A DNA stretch of 14,220 nucleotides from Desulfobacterales bacterium. Its GTDB lineage: Bacteria; Desulfobacterota; Desulfobacteria; Desulfobacterales; SpSt-501. Below, piece after piece: positions 7,407-14,220 of the stretch (positions are counted from its first letter, which is position 1; each line of letters opens with the position of its first letter). The stretch lies in assembly GCA_025454275.1 (NCBI GenBank), contig JALOOS010000045.1, positions 1-14,220 of the forward strand. Reading direction: 5' to 3'. Below the pieces are notes generated by a model, which was not told the origin of the DNA, ran no database searches, and saw only the letters and a list, made by a program, of their open reading frames with translations. The translations under genes were made by a program, and so were the position numbers.

Positions 7407-7506
7407 GTGGTACCAAAACGACAACTTCCTTCCCTGTGGCGCATGGGCAGCCTCGAAGATGGAGGAATCCACCCAAAGGCTCCCGAAGGACTGATTGTGG
7501 ACGGCC

Positions 7507-8871
7507 ATGGATGAAACCCTAAAACGCACGGAGCGGACCCGCGAGTCCGAGGAGAGGCTCCGCCGCGGGCGGGAGGGCGAGGGCGCACACCATCCGCCGG
7601 CGCCCCAGCCGGCGGCGGCCGGCAGTGCCGGTGGAGCCTTCGATCGGGGCCCTTACGCCTTCCACGACCTCGAGGCACTCCAGCACCTGGCGGCGATGCA
7701 CCCCTCGGCCGGGGCGAACATCCGCTCGCTCGACGAGCTCCTTGAGCGCGACCGGCAGCGGGAGCAGGACGGGTTTCCACGCAAGATCAACGTCGGCCGG
7801 CTGATCAAGCCGGGCCGCAGCGGCAGGCAGAAAGTGGTCATCGTCCCGACGACGGTCGAAGAGAAGCTGATTCACGACACCGCGGTGCGCAGCGCGGAGG
7901 ATGCCTCCCAGGGCGGCTCCGGCGAGGGCGAGCCCGGCGAGGTCATCGGCGAGCAGCCCGTGCGGGAGGAGGAGCAGCCCGGTGCGGCCGGTCCGGGACA
8001 GGGCGAGGGCGGGCCGCACGAAATGGAGTCCAACGCCTACGATCTGGGCCGGATCCTCACGGAAAAGTTCCAGCTCCCCAACCTCACGGACAAGGGCAAG
8101 AAACGCTCACTCACCCGCATCAGCTACGACCTGACCGACCGCCACCGGGGCTTCGGCCAGCTGCTCGACAAGAAGGCGACCCTGCGGCGGATCGTGGAGA
8201 CCAACCTGCACCTGGGCAATATCCCCGACGTCGGGCGCATCGACCCGAGCCGGTTTCTGGTAGCCCCCGGCGACAAGGTCTACCGGGTGCTCTCCCCGGA
8301 GAAGGACTACGAGTCCCAGGCCATGGTCTTCTTCCTGCGGGACTACTCGGGCTCCATGGAGGGCCAGTCGACCGTGCTGGTCGTGGCCCAGCACGTGATG
8401 ATCTACAGCTGGCTCATGTACCAATACGCGATGCAGGTGGAGACCCGCTTCATCCTGCACGACACCGAGGCCAAGGAGGTCCCGGACTTCTACACCTACT
8501 ACAACTCCAAGGTGGCCGGAGGCACCCAGGTCGCCTCGGCCTACGCCCTGGTCAACGAGATCGTCGAGCGCGACAACATCGCGCGCGATTACAACATCTA
8601 CATCTTCCACGGCACCGACGGCGACGACTGGGACCGCGACGGCTCCCAGACCATCCCCCAGCTGCGCCGGATGCTCGCCTATGCCAACCGGGTGGGGGTC
8701 ACCATCGCCCGGCACGGCCGCGACGAGGCTCAGCCCACCGAGGTGGAGAATTACCTGCGCCGCTCCGGGCTGCTCGAGGAAAAGGCCCGGCTGCTGCGGA
8801 TGGATGTCATGCGCGAGGACGCGGACGAGCCGCGCCTGATCGAAGGTATCAAGAAGCTGATCGCGGAATAG
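7507..8871 (+). CDS. yeaH: YeaH family protein (DUF444), vWA-like with intact MIDAS
   Basis: A 454-residue cytoplasmic protein of the UPF0229/DUF444 family. The C-terminal half is a von Willebrand A-like domain with a complete metal-ion-dependent adhesion site: Asp279-x-Ser281-x-Ser283 in FFLRDYSGSME, Thr340 in GGTQ and Asp371 in GTDGDDW. The N-terminal part is charged and contains two low-complexity stretches (about 20-45, and 131-171 rich in Glu, Gly and Pro), which explain why it is somewhat longer than the 427-residue E. coli protein. ATG 7507 is chosen as start; GAAGGA at 7485-7490 is too far for it but suits an in-frame TTG at 7495, which would add four residues. YeaH is genetically and operonically tied to PrkA in many proteobacteria. 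The MIDAS suggests a metal-dependent protein contact, perhaps with the AAA+ partners, by analogy with RavA-ViaA. Confidence 0.93.
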   Translation: MDETLKRTERTRESEERLRRGREGEGAHHPPAPQPAAAGSAGGAFDRGPYAFHDLEALQHLAAMHPSAGANIRSLDELLERDRQREQDGFPRKINVGRLIKPGRSGRQKVVIVPTTVEEKLIHDTAVRSAEDASQGGSGEGEPGEVIGEQPVREEEQPGAAGPGQGEGGPHEMESNAYDLGRILTEKFQLPNLTDKGKKRSLTRISYDLTDRHRGFGQLLDKKATLRRIVETNLHLGNIPDVGRIDPSRFLVAPGDKVYRVLSPEKDYESQAMVFFLRDYSGSMEGQSTVLVVAQHVMIYSWLMYQYAMQVETRFILHDTEAKEVPDFYTYYNSKVAGGTQVASAYALVNEIVERDNIARDYNIYIFHGTDGDDWDRDGSQTIPQLRRMLAYANRVGVTIARHGRDEAQPTEVENYLRRSGLLEEKARLLRMDVMREDADEPRLIEGIKKLIAE

Positions 8872-10524
8872 ATGGAACTGATCAACCAGCATACCAAGCG
8901 CATCATGGAGGGCTGCAAGGAGCGAGCGGCGGCGGCCGGGCTGCGCTTCGAAAAGGAGAGCCTGGAGTACATCGTCACCAACCGGGATCTGCTCGAGCTC
9001 ACCCCCAAGCTGATGATCCCCACCCTCTACGACTACTGGGTCCACGAGGTCGAGGTATTGCGCGAAAAGGGCCGCTACGAGCTCTACCCGAGCAACCCCT
9101 ACGAGACCGTCATCAACACCCGCCCGGCCATCTCCTATTACAACGACAACAACCCGGACTGGCTCAACGTGATGATCTTCTACCACGTGCTGGCCCACAT
9201 CGACTTTTTCCAGAACAACCTCTACTTCCGCCACACCTGGGACTACGATTTCACCGGCCAGGCCCTCTCCGACAAGCGCATGATCGCCCAGCTGCGCTCC
9301 GAAAAGGGCCGCTGGGTGGACTACGTCATCGAATTCGCGCGCGGCATCGACAACCTGGTCGGCTTCCACGCCGAGCTCGCACGCCTCACCCGGCCGGAAC
9401 CCTCCGCGCGCTCCCGGATGCTGGATTTCTACTTCGACCACTTCCTGCAGCAGGGGCGCCGCGTCAAAACCGCCAACTTCATCCAGGAGGTCGAACGCTA
9501 CAATGCCTGCCGGCGGGAGTCCCCCGACCACGGCGAGCAGGTTTTTTTCGCCGAGGTTCTGCGGAAATACCCGGAATTCGACTCCCTCTACAAGAAAAGC
9601 CTGGAAACCAAGGCCGCGCGCCGGCACGACGTGATGCAGTTCATCCTCGAGCGCTCCGAGTTTCTGTCAAAGGAGAAAAACCGCTGGATGAAGCCGGTGG
9701 TGGAGGTGGTCCGCAAGACCTCGCTCTTTTTCCAGCCCCAGATCCGCACCAAGATCATGAACGAGGGCTGGGCCAGCTACTGGCACGAGCAGCTCTTCCT
9801 GCAGGATGACCGGATCTGCGGCCACGAAGTGGATTTCGCCCGCGTCCACGCCGGCGTTACCGCGATGCCGCGGGTGGGTCTCAACCCCTATGCCCTCGGC
9901 ATGCGGCTGTTCGCCCACATCAAGGAGCTGGCGGAAAAAGGCCGCTATTCGCTGGATTACCGGCGGCTGACCGATCGCCGGGAGCGCGAGCGCTACGACC
10001 GGCAGACGGGAAGGGGGCGGGAGTTTGTGTTCAAGGTGCGCGAGGACCTGAACGACTTTCTCTTCATCAACACCTTCGTGGACCAGGATTTCGTCGACCG
10101 CTACCGGCTCTTCGTCGCCGGGCGCCGTCTGAACGAGGGGCGCGGGGTCTGGGAGATCTACGTCAAGAGCCGCTCGGCGGTGGACTACCGCGCGATGCTG
10201 CTCTCCCAGCTCTACCACCCGCCCCGGGTCGAGGTCGACCGCACGCGGTCGGAAAACGGGGAACTGGCCCTGGTGCACCGCTTCGAAGGCAAACCGCTGG
10301 TGCGCGACTTCATCGCCAACACCCTGCTGGGCATCGAGTTCCTCTGGGGACGGCCGGTTACGCTTGAGACCAGCGAGATCGTCCGCACGGAGTCCGCGGC
10401 GGCCGCGCCGGGACCCCCGGGCGCCCAGCCGCCGCCCCCCCGCGAGCGCCGGGCCGAGACGACGGTCTGGCAGCGGGTGCGCTACACCATGAAGGAGCGC
10501 AAATTGACGCGGGATGTGATCTGA
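8872..10524 (+). CDS. spoVR: SpoVR/YcgB family protein
   Basis: A 550-residue soluble protein of the SpoVR family, named for a Bacillus gene involved in spore cortex formation but common in non-sporulating bacteria (YcgB in E. coli). Its biochemical role is unknown. Family hallmarks include FYHVLAHIDFFQNN (103-116) with His105, His109 and Asp111, and MNEGWASYWHE (296-306); the clustered His, Asp and Glu residues could bind metal or form an active site, which is inference. The last 45 residues or so, after a Pro/Ala-rich linker (about 509-525), are a basic tail beyond the usual YcgB end. The ATG directly follows the yeaH TAG without a spacer, and no good SD is visible, so reinitiation by ribosomes finishing yeaH is likely. 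The stop overlaps the next start as TGATG. No sporulation genes are visible here, so a stress role is more likely than a spore role. Confidence 0.93.
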   Translation: MELINQHTKRIMEGCKERAAAAGLRFEKESLEYIVTNRDLLELTPKLMIPTLYDYWVHEVEVLREKGRYELYPSNPYETVINTRPAISYYNDNNPDWLNVMIFYHVLAHIDFFQNNLYFRHTWDYDFTGQALSDKRMIAQLRSEKGRWVDYVIEFARGIDNLVGFHAELARLTRPEPSARSRMLDFYFDHFLQQGRRVKTANFIQEVERYNACRRESPDHGEQVFFAEVLRKYPEFDSLYKKSLETKAARRHDVMQFILERSEFLSKEKNRWMKPVVEVVRKTSLFFQPQIRTKIMNEGWASYWHEQLFLQDDRICGHEVDFARVHAGVTAMPRVGLNPYALGMRLFAHIKELAEKGRYSLDYRRLTDRRERERYDRQTGRGREFVFKVREDLNDFLFINTFVDQDFVDRYRLFVAGRRLNEGRGVWEIYVKSRSAVDYRAMLLSQLYHPPRVEVDRTRSENGELALVHRFEGKPLVRDFIANTLLGIEFLWGRPVTLETSEIVRTESAAAAPGPPGAQPPPPRERRAETTVWQRVRYTMKERKLTRDVI

Positions 10525-12893
10525 TGCCCATCGACCCTACGACCGATCCCCGGCCCGAACCGGCCGCGGGCGAAGACCCCGTCGCTGCAGCCCTGGATAG
10601 CCTTGACCGCGCGGCCGGCGGGCGCGAGCACCGGCAGCCGATCGGATTTGCCGACTTCCTGCGCGAGCTCCAGGCGCGCCCCACGGTCGTCATGCGCAAC
10701 ATCTTCCAGGTGATGCATGACATGATCAAGTCCTATGTGGGGGAGGGGGTCGACGAATACCCCGACGACCCCGAGTCGATCCACTTCGTCTATTACGACT
10801 GCAACCGGCTCTTCGTCCAGGAGGTGGACCATCCCTTCTTCGCCGACCGGCTCTTCGCCAACCGCATGGTGAACTTGGCCGAATCGATGAAGCGCGGCGC
10901 CCAGCAGAACAAGATCTACATCTTCCGCGGCCCGCCGGGTTGCGGCAAGAGTACCTTCCTCACCAACCTGCTCAAGAAATTCGAGGTCTACACCGCCACC
11001 GAGGGCGGCCTGCGCTACGAAGTGGTCTGGCGCTTCGACCGCCGCCGGTTCGGGGCCGCGGCCGGCGAGGCGGGCCACCCCCTGGTCGAGCGGCTGGCGC
11101 GGATCATCGACAACATCGAGCGCTGCGAGACCGGCGCCGGACGCGAAGAAGACGGGCGGTGGACCGCCGGTGGGACGGAGGAGGGCGCCGTGGTGGACGA
11201 GCGCTTCTTCGAGATCCCCTGCCCCAGCCACGACAACCCCCTGCTCTTGATCCCCAAGGCGCACCGGCGGGCGTTTTTCGACGATCTGTTCCGCAACGAT
11301 CGGTTCAAATTCCGCCTGGCGACCGAAAAAGAGTACGAATGGGTGTTCAAGGACATGCCCTGCACCTTCTGCAGCTCGCTCTACGACGCTTTGCTCGACC
11401 GGCTGAAGCGCCCGCAGCAGGTCTTCGAATGCCTCTTCGCCCGCCCCTACCGCTTCAACCGGCGGATCGGAGAGGGGATCAGCGTCTTCAACCCCGGCGA
11501 CAAGCCCCTGCGCCAGCAGGCCGTCGGCAACCCCCAGCTCCAGCATCAGCTGAACCGCATCCTGAAGGACAGCCACTCGGTGCGCTACCTCTTCTCGCAC
11601 TACGCGCGCACCAACAACGGGGTCTATGCGCTGATGGACATCAAGTCCCACAACGCCGAGCGCCTGATCGAGCTGCACAACATCATCAGCGAGGGGCTGC
11701 ACAAGGTCGAGGACGTCGAGGAGAACGTCAACTCCCTGCTCGTGGCGGTCATGAACCCGGAGGACCAGAAAAACATCGAGGGCTTCCAGAGCTTCCTCGA
11801 CCGCGTGGAATACATCACCATCCCCTACGTCATGGACCTCAACACCGAAGTGGAGATCTACCGCAACGTCTTCGGCCGCCATATCGACGACCGCTTCCTG
11901 CCGCGGGTGCTGCACAACTTCGCACGGGTGATCATCTCCTCGCGCCTGAAGCGGCGCTCCGAGACGATGCTGGAATGGATTCCCGATCCTGAAAAGTACC
12001 GGCTCTACTGCGACGAGAACCTGCAGCTGCTCAAGATGGAGATCTACACCGGCCACATTCCGAAATGGCTGCTGGAAGAGGACCGCAAGCGGCTCAACGC
12101 CAAGCGGCGGCGGCGCATTATCGCGGAGTCCGAGAGCGAAGGCGATTTCGGCATCTCCGGCCGCGACTCCCTCAAGATCTTCAACGACCTCGTCTCGAGC
12201 TACGCCAAGGAAGACAAGCTGATCAACATGTCGGACCTCTGCAAGTTCTTCAGCAAGATCCACCCCGATGTGCGCGAGCTGATCCCGCAGGGTTTACTCG
12301 ATTCGCTGCTGCGCATGTACGACTACACGGTGCTCCAGGAGGTGAAGGAGTCGCTCTACTACTACAACGAGGAGCAGATCGCACGCGATATCCAGAACTA
12401 CCTCTTTGCCATCAACTTCGAAGTCGGCACCTCGGTCGTATGCACCTACACCGGCGACCGGCTGGAGGTCACCGAGGAGTTTCTCGCCGGGATCGAATAC
12501 CGGCTGCTCGGAACGGCGGCAACGCGCTTTCAACGGCTGGAGCTGCGCAAACAGATCCAGCGCGAATACACCGCGCGCACGCTCACCCAGGAGATGATGG
12601 TCGAGGGGCTCACCATCCGCCAGACCGAGGTGTTCCAGGACCTGCGCGAGCGCTACATCCACAACCTCAAGGAGAAAGTGCTCGACCCGCTGCTCGAAAA
12701 CGAGAATTTCCGGCGTGCCATCAAGGAGTTCGACGAGAAGGGGTTCAAGACCTACGACAAGAAGATCAAGGGGGACGTGCGCAGCCTGATCGCCAACCTC
12801 GGGAAAAAATACCGCTACACCGAAAAAGGGGCCAAGGAGGTGTGCATCTACGTCATCGACAACGACCTGGCCAAGAAGTTCGCCAACCCGTGA
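10524..12893 (+). CDS. Second, divergent PrkA-family AAA+ protein
   Basis: A 789-residue cytoplasmic AAA+ protein distantly related to the first gene of the cassette. After a disordered Pro/Ala-rich N-terminus (1-35) comes FADFLRELQARPTVVMRNIF (42-61), resembling the N-terminal PrkA helix that the first paralogue lacks. Then Walker A GPPGCGKST (136-144), IPCPSHDNPLLLIP (231-244) as in the PrkA family, a C-x2-C pair (280/283), a degenerate Walker B VYALMDI with Asp372 but no following Glu, and sensor-1 VMNPED with Asn411. Two low-similarity stretches, about 171-228 and 516-545 (very basic), look like insertions or linkers. The C-terminal part (about 560-789) is helical and PrkA-like. The start shares one base with the spoVR stop (TGATG), so translation is coupled. 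ATP binding is likely; efficient hydrolysis is less certain. Kinase activity is a family assignment only. Confidence 0.82.
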   Translation: MPIDPTTDPRPEPAAGEDPVAAALDSLDRAAGGREHRQPIGFADFLRELQARPTVVMRNIFQVMHDMIKSYVGEGVDEYPDDPESIHFVYYDCNRLFVQEVDHPFFADRLFANRMVNLAESMKRGAQQNKIYIFRGPPGCGKSTFLTNLLKKFEVYTATEGGLRYEVVWRFDRRRFGAAAGEAGHPLVERLARIIDNIERCETGAGREEDGRWTAGGTEEGAVVDERFFEIPCPSHDNPLLLIPKAHRRAFFDDLFRNDRFKFRLATEKEYEWVFKDMPCTFCSSLYDALLDRLKRPQQVFECLFARPYRFNRRIGEGISVFNPGDKPLRQQAVGNPQLQHQLNRILKDSHSVRYLFSHYARTNNGVYALMDIKSHNAERLIELHNIISEGLHKVEDVEENVNSLLVAVMNPEDQKNIEGFQSFLDRVEYITIPYVMDLNTEVEIYRNVFGRHIDDRFLPRVLHNFARVIISSRLKRRSETMLEWIPDPEKYRLYCDENLQLLKMEIYTGHIPKWLLEEDRKRLNAKRRRRIIAESESEGDFGISGRDSLKIFNDLVSSYAKEDKLINMSDLCKFFSKIHPDVRELIPQGLLDSLLRMYDYTVLQEVKESLYYYNEEQIARDIQNYLFAINFEVGTSVVCTYTGDRLEVTEEFLAGIEYRLLGTAATRFQRLELRKQIQREYTARTLTQEMMVEGLTIRQTEVFQDLRERYIHNLKEKVLDPLLENENFRRAIKEFDEKGFKTYDKKIKGDVRSLIANLGKKYRYTEKGAKEVCIYVIDNDLAKKFANP

Positions 12894-12894
12894 A

Positions 12895-12910
12895 GCGGCC
12901 TGCCGGCCGC
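12895..12910. terminator. GC-rich hairpin between convergent stops
   Basis: GCGGCC (12895-12900), a TGCC loop and GGCCGC (12905-12910) fill the 18-bp gap between the prkA-paralogue stop and the stop of the minus-strand small gene. The stem is strong for its size but has no T-run on either side, so it may only pause polymerase or protect 3' ends. Confidence 0.4.
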
Positions 12911-12911
12911 C

Positions 12912-13103
12912 TCATTCCCTGGTCCTGGAATCAAGCTGCGCCTTCAGGCAGTCGCAATATTCCTCGAAGATGAAATACATGCAACGCTCCGCCGCGCGCG
13001 ATTTTTCATAAAACCGGCAAACGGCCTGCTCCTTCTGCCCGGCAGCCGTGCAACAGGAGATGTGACCGGTCCGGCAGAAATTGACCACCACCCCTTTGAC
13101 CAT
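12912..13103 (-). CDS. Small cysteine-rich protein of unknown function
   Basis: A 63-residue protein with seven cysteines (10, 17, 18, 29, 41, 50, 52) plus His14, arranged C-x6-CC-x10-C-x11-C-x8-CxC. There is no signal peptide or membrane segment, so it should be cytoplasmic and could bind zinc or an iron-sulphur cluster, or carry disulphides; this is inferred from composition only. ATG 13103 is chosen because AGGAGG (13109-13114, minus strand) sits five bases before it, one of the best ribosome sites in the window; an upstream extension in frame to 13157 lacks such support and reads as noise. Aromatic and charged residues between the cysteines (CRFYEKSRAAERCMYFIFEE) suggest a real fold. It is convergent with the prkA cassette and divergent from ftsH. 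I do not recognise a named family, though similar small Cys-rich proteins seem familiar from Desulfobacterota. Confidence 0.75.
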   Translation of the reverse strand: MVKGVVVNFCRTGHISCCTAAGQKEQAVCRFYEKSRAAERCMYFIFEEYCDCLKAQLDSRTRE

Positions 13104-13234
13104 ATCGGCCTCCTGCCGTCCCCCCGTTGGAATCGAACTCCTCCGCCCTACTGACACCTATCGCTGCAAACGTCGAAAACTTGAGCGGAAAAACACCCCC
13201 CACCGTTCGCTCCCGGTCGAGCCTGAAGCGGTTC

Positions 13235-13262
13235 TTGCACCGACCCGAAAAATAACTATAAT
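13235..13262 (+). promoter_or_regulatory. Sigma-70 type promoter for ftsH
   Basis: TTGCAC (13235-13240), a 16-bp spacer and a perfect TATAAT (13257-13262). Transcription would start near 13269, leaving a leader of about 75 nt before the ftsH ATG. It lies in an AT-rich island within GC-rich DNA, which strengthens the call. Confidence 0.65.
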
Positions 13263-13293
13263 ATCCAGTTAACATGTTGATTTGAGATATTAT
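13258..13293. repeat. Operator-like inverted repeat over the ftsH -10 and start site
   Basis: ATAATATC (13258-13265) and GATATTAT (13286-13293) are perfect 8-bp inverted arms separated by 20 bp; the spacer contains the palindrome AACATGTT (13271-13278), almost at the same centre. One arm overlaps the -10 box, so the whole element is better explained as a DNA operator than as an RNA hairpin. The regulator is unknown. Confidence 0.45.
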
Positions 13294-13342
13294 CCGGATT
13301 TCATGGGCCGGGGAGGAGCCGGGCGGTTCAAAAGGGGGATAA

Positions 13343-14220
<878 letters not shown>

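Noticed and set aside
7459..7494. An 11-codon ORF (MEESTQRLPKD) just before yeaH
   Set aside because: No separate SD precedes it; the purine-rich GGAGGAA is inside the ORF. Probably chance.
5304..7529. A 741-codon open frame on the minus strand opposite prkA
   Set aside because: It mirrors prkA codon use, is Val/Leu/His/Gly-rich with no domain, and has no SD. Long antisense frames are expected in GC-rich DNA; the same holds for 305-2161, 8107-9627 and 10482-12263 on the minus strand.
13125..13145. A tRNA T-loop-like string (TTCGATTCC on the minus strand)
   Set aside because: The flanking bases do not pair into a T-stem, and no acceptor, D or anticodon arms are found.
13104..13157. N-terminal extension of the Cys-rich protein to position 13157
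   Set aside because: The extension reads MSVGRRSSIPTGGRQEAD, lacks an SD at its start, and would bury the excellent AGGAGG at 13109-13114 inside the gene.

Overview
GC-rich, tightly packed bacterial DNA with Gram-negative features: a PagL-type outer-membrane lipid A deacylase, a Tat-exported enzyme, a copper P-type ATPase and FtsH. The gene content and a candidate sigma-54 promoter suggest Desulfobacterota (former Deltaproteobacteria) or a close relative. That placement is inferred from protein style, not from a marker gene.

Layout. (1) Positions 1-3297, plus strand: the 3' part of a Cu(I)-type P1B ATPase, then an AI-2E/PerM family membrane protein 11 bp downstream. (2) 3311-3360: a 21-bp-arm inverted repeat acting as a bidirectional terminator between convergent units. 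(3) 3365-4839, minus strand: a Tat-exported dienelactone-hydrolase-family protein, translationally coupled (ATGA overlap) to a PagL-like lipid A deacylase. (4) 4840-5408: a 570-bp control region with a good sigma-54 site, a weak sigma-70 candidate, two hairpin/T-run structures and a strong Shine-Dalgarno sequence that serves a 10-codon leader ORF ending in an ATGA overlap with prkA. (5) 5409-12893, plus strand: the core of the window, a four-gene cassette prkA (AAA+ PrkA family), yeaH (DUF444, von Willebrand A-like with intact MIDAS), spoVR/ycgB, and a second, divergent 789-residue PrkA-family protein. The last three genes abut or overlap. (6) 12912-13103, minus strand: a small seven-cysteine protein with an excellent ribosome binding site, convergent to the cassette. 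(7) 13235-14220: a sigma-70 promoter with a palindromic operator-like element, then the 5' half of ftsH, cut by the window end.

How the genes may work together. In enterobacteria YeaG (PrkA), YeaH and YcgB (SpoVR) are linked to stationary-phase and nitrogen-starvation survival, and yeaGH is NtrC/sigma-54 dependent. Here the same three families sit in one apparent operon with a second AAA+ PrkA paralogue. AAA+ ATPases paired with MIDAS-bearing vWA proteins recall RavA-ViaA or NorQ-NorD type remodelling machines. I infer, without proof, a two-ATPase/vWA/SpoVR stress or dormancy module under sigma-54 control. The adjacent AAA+ protease FtsH has its own promoter.
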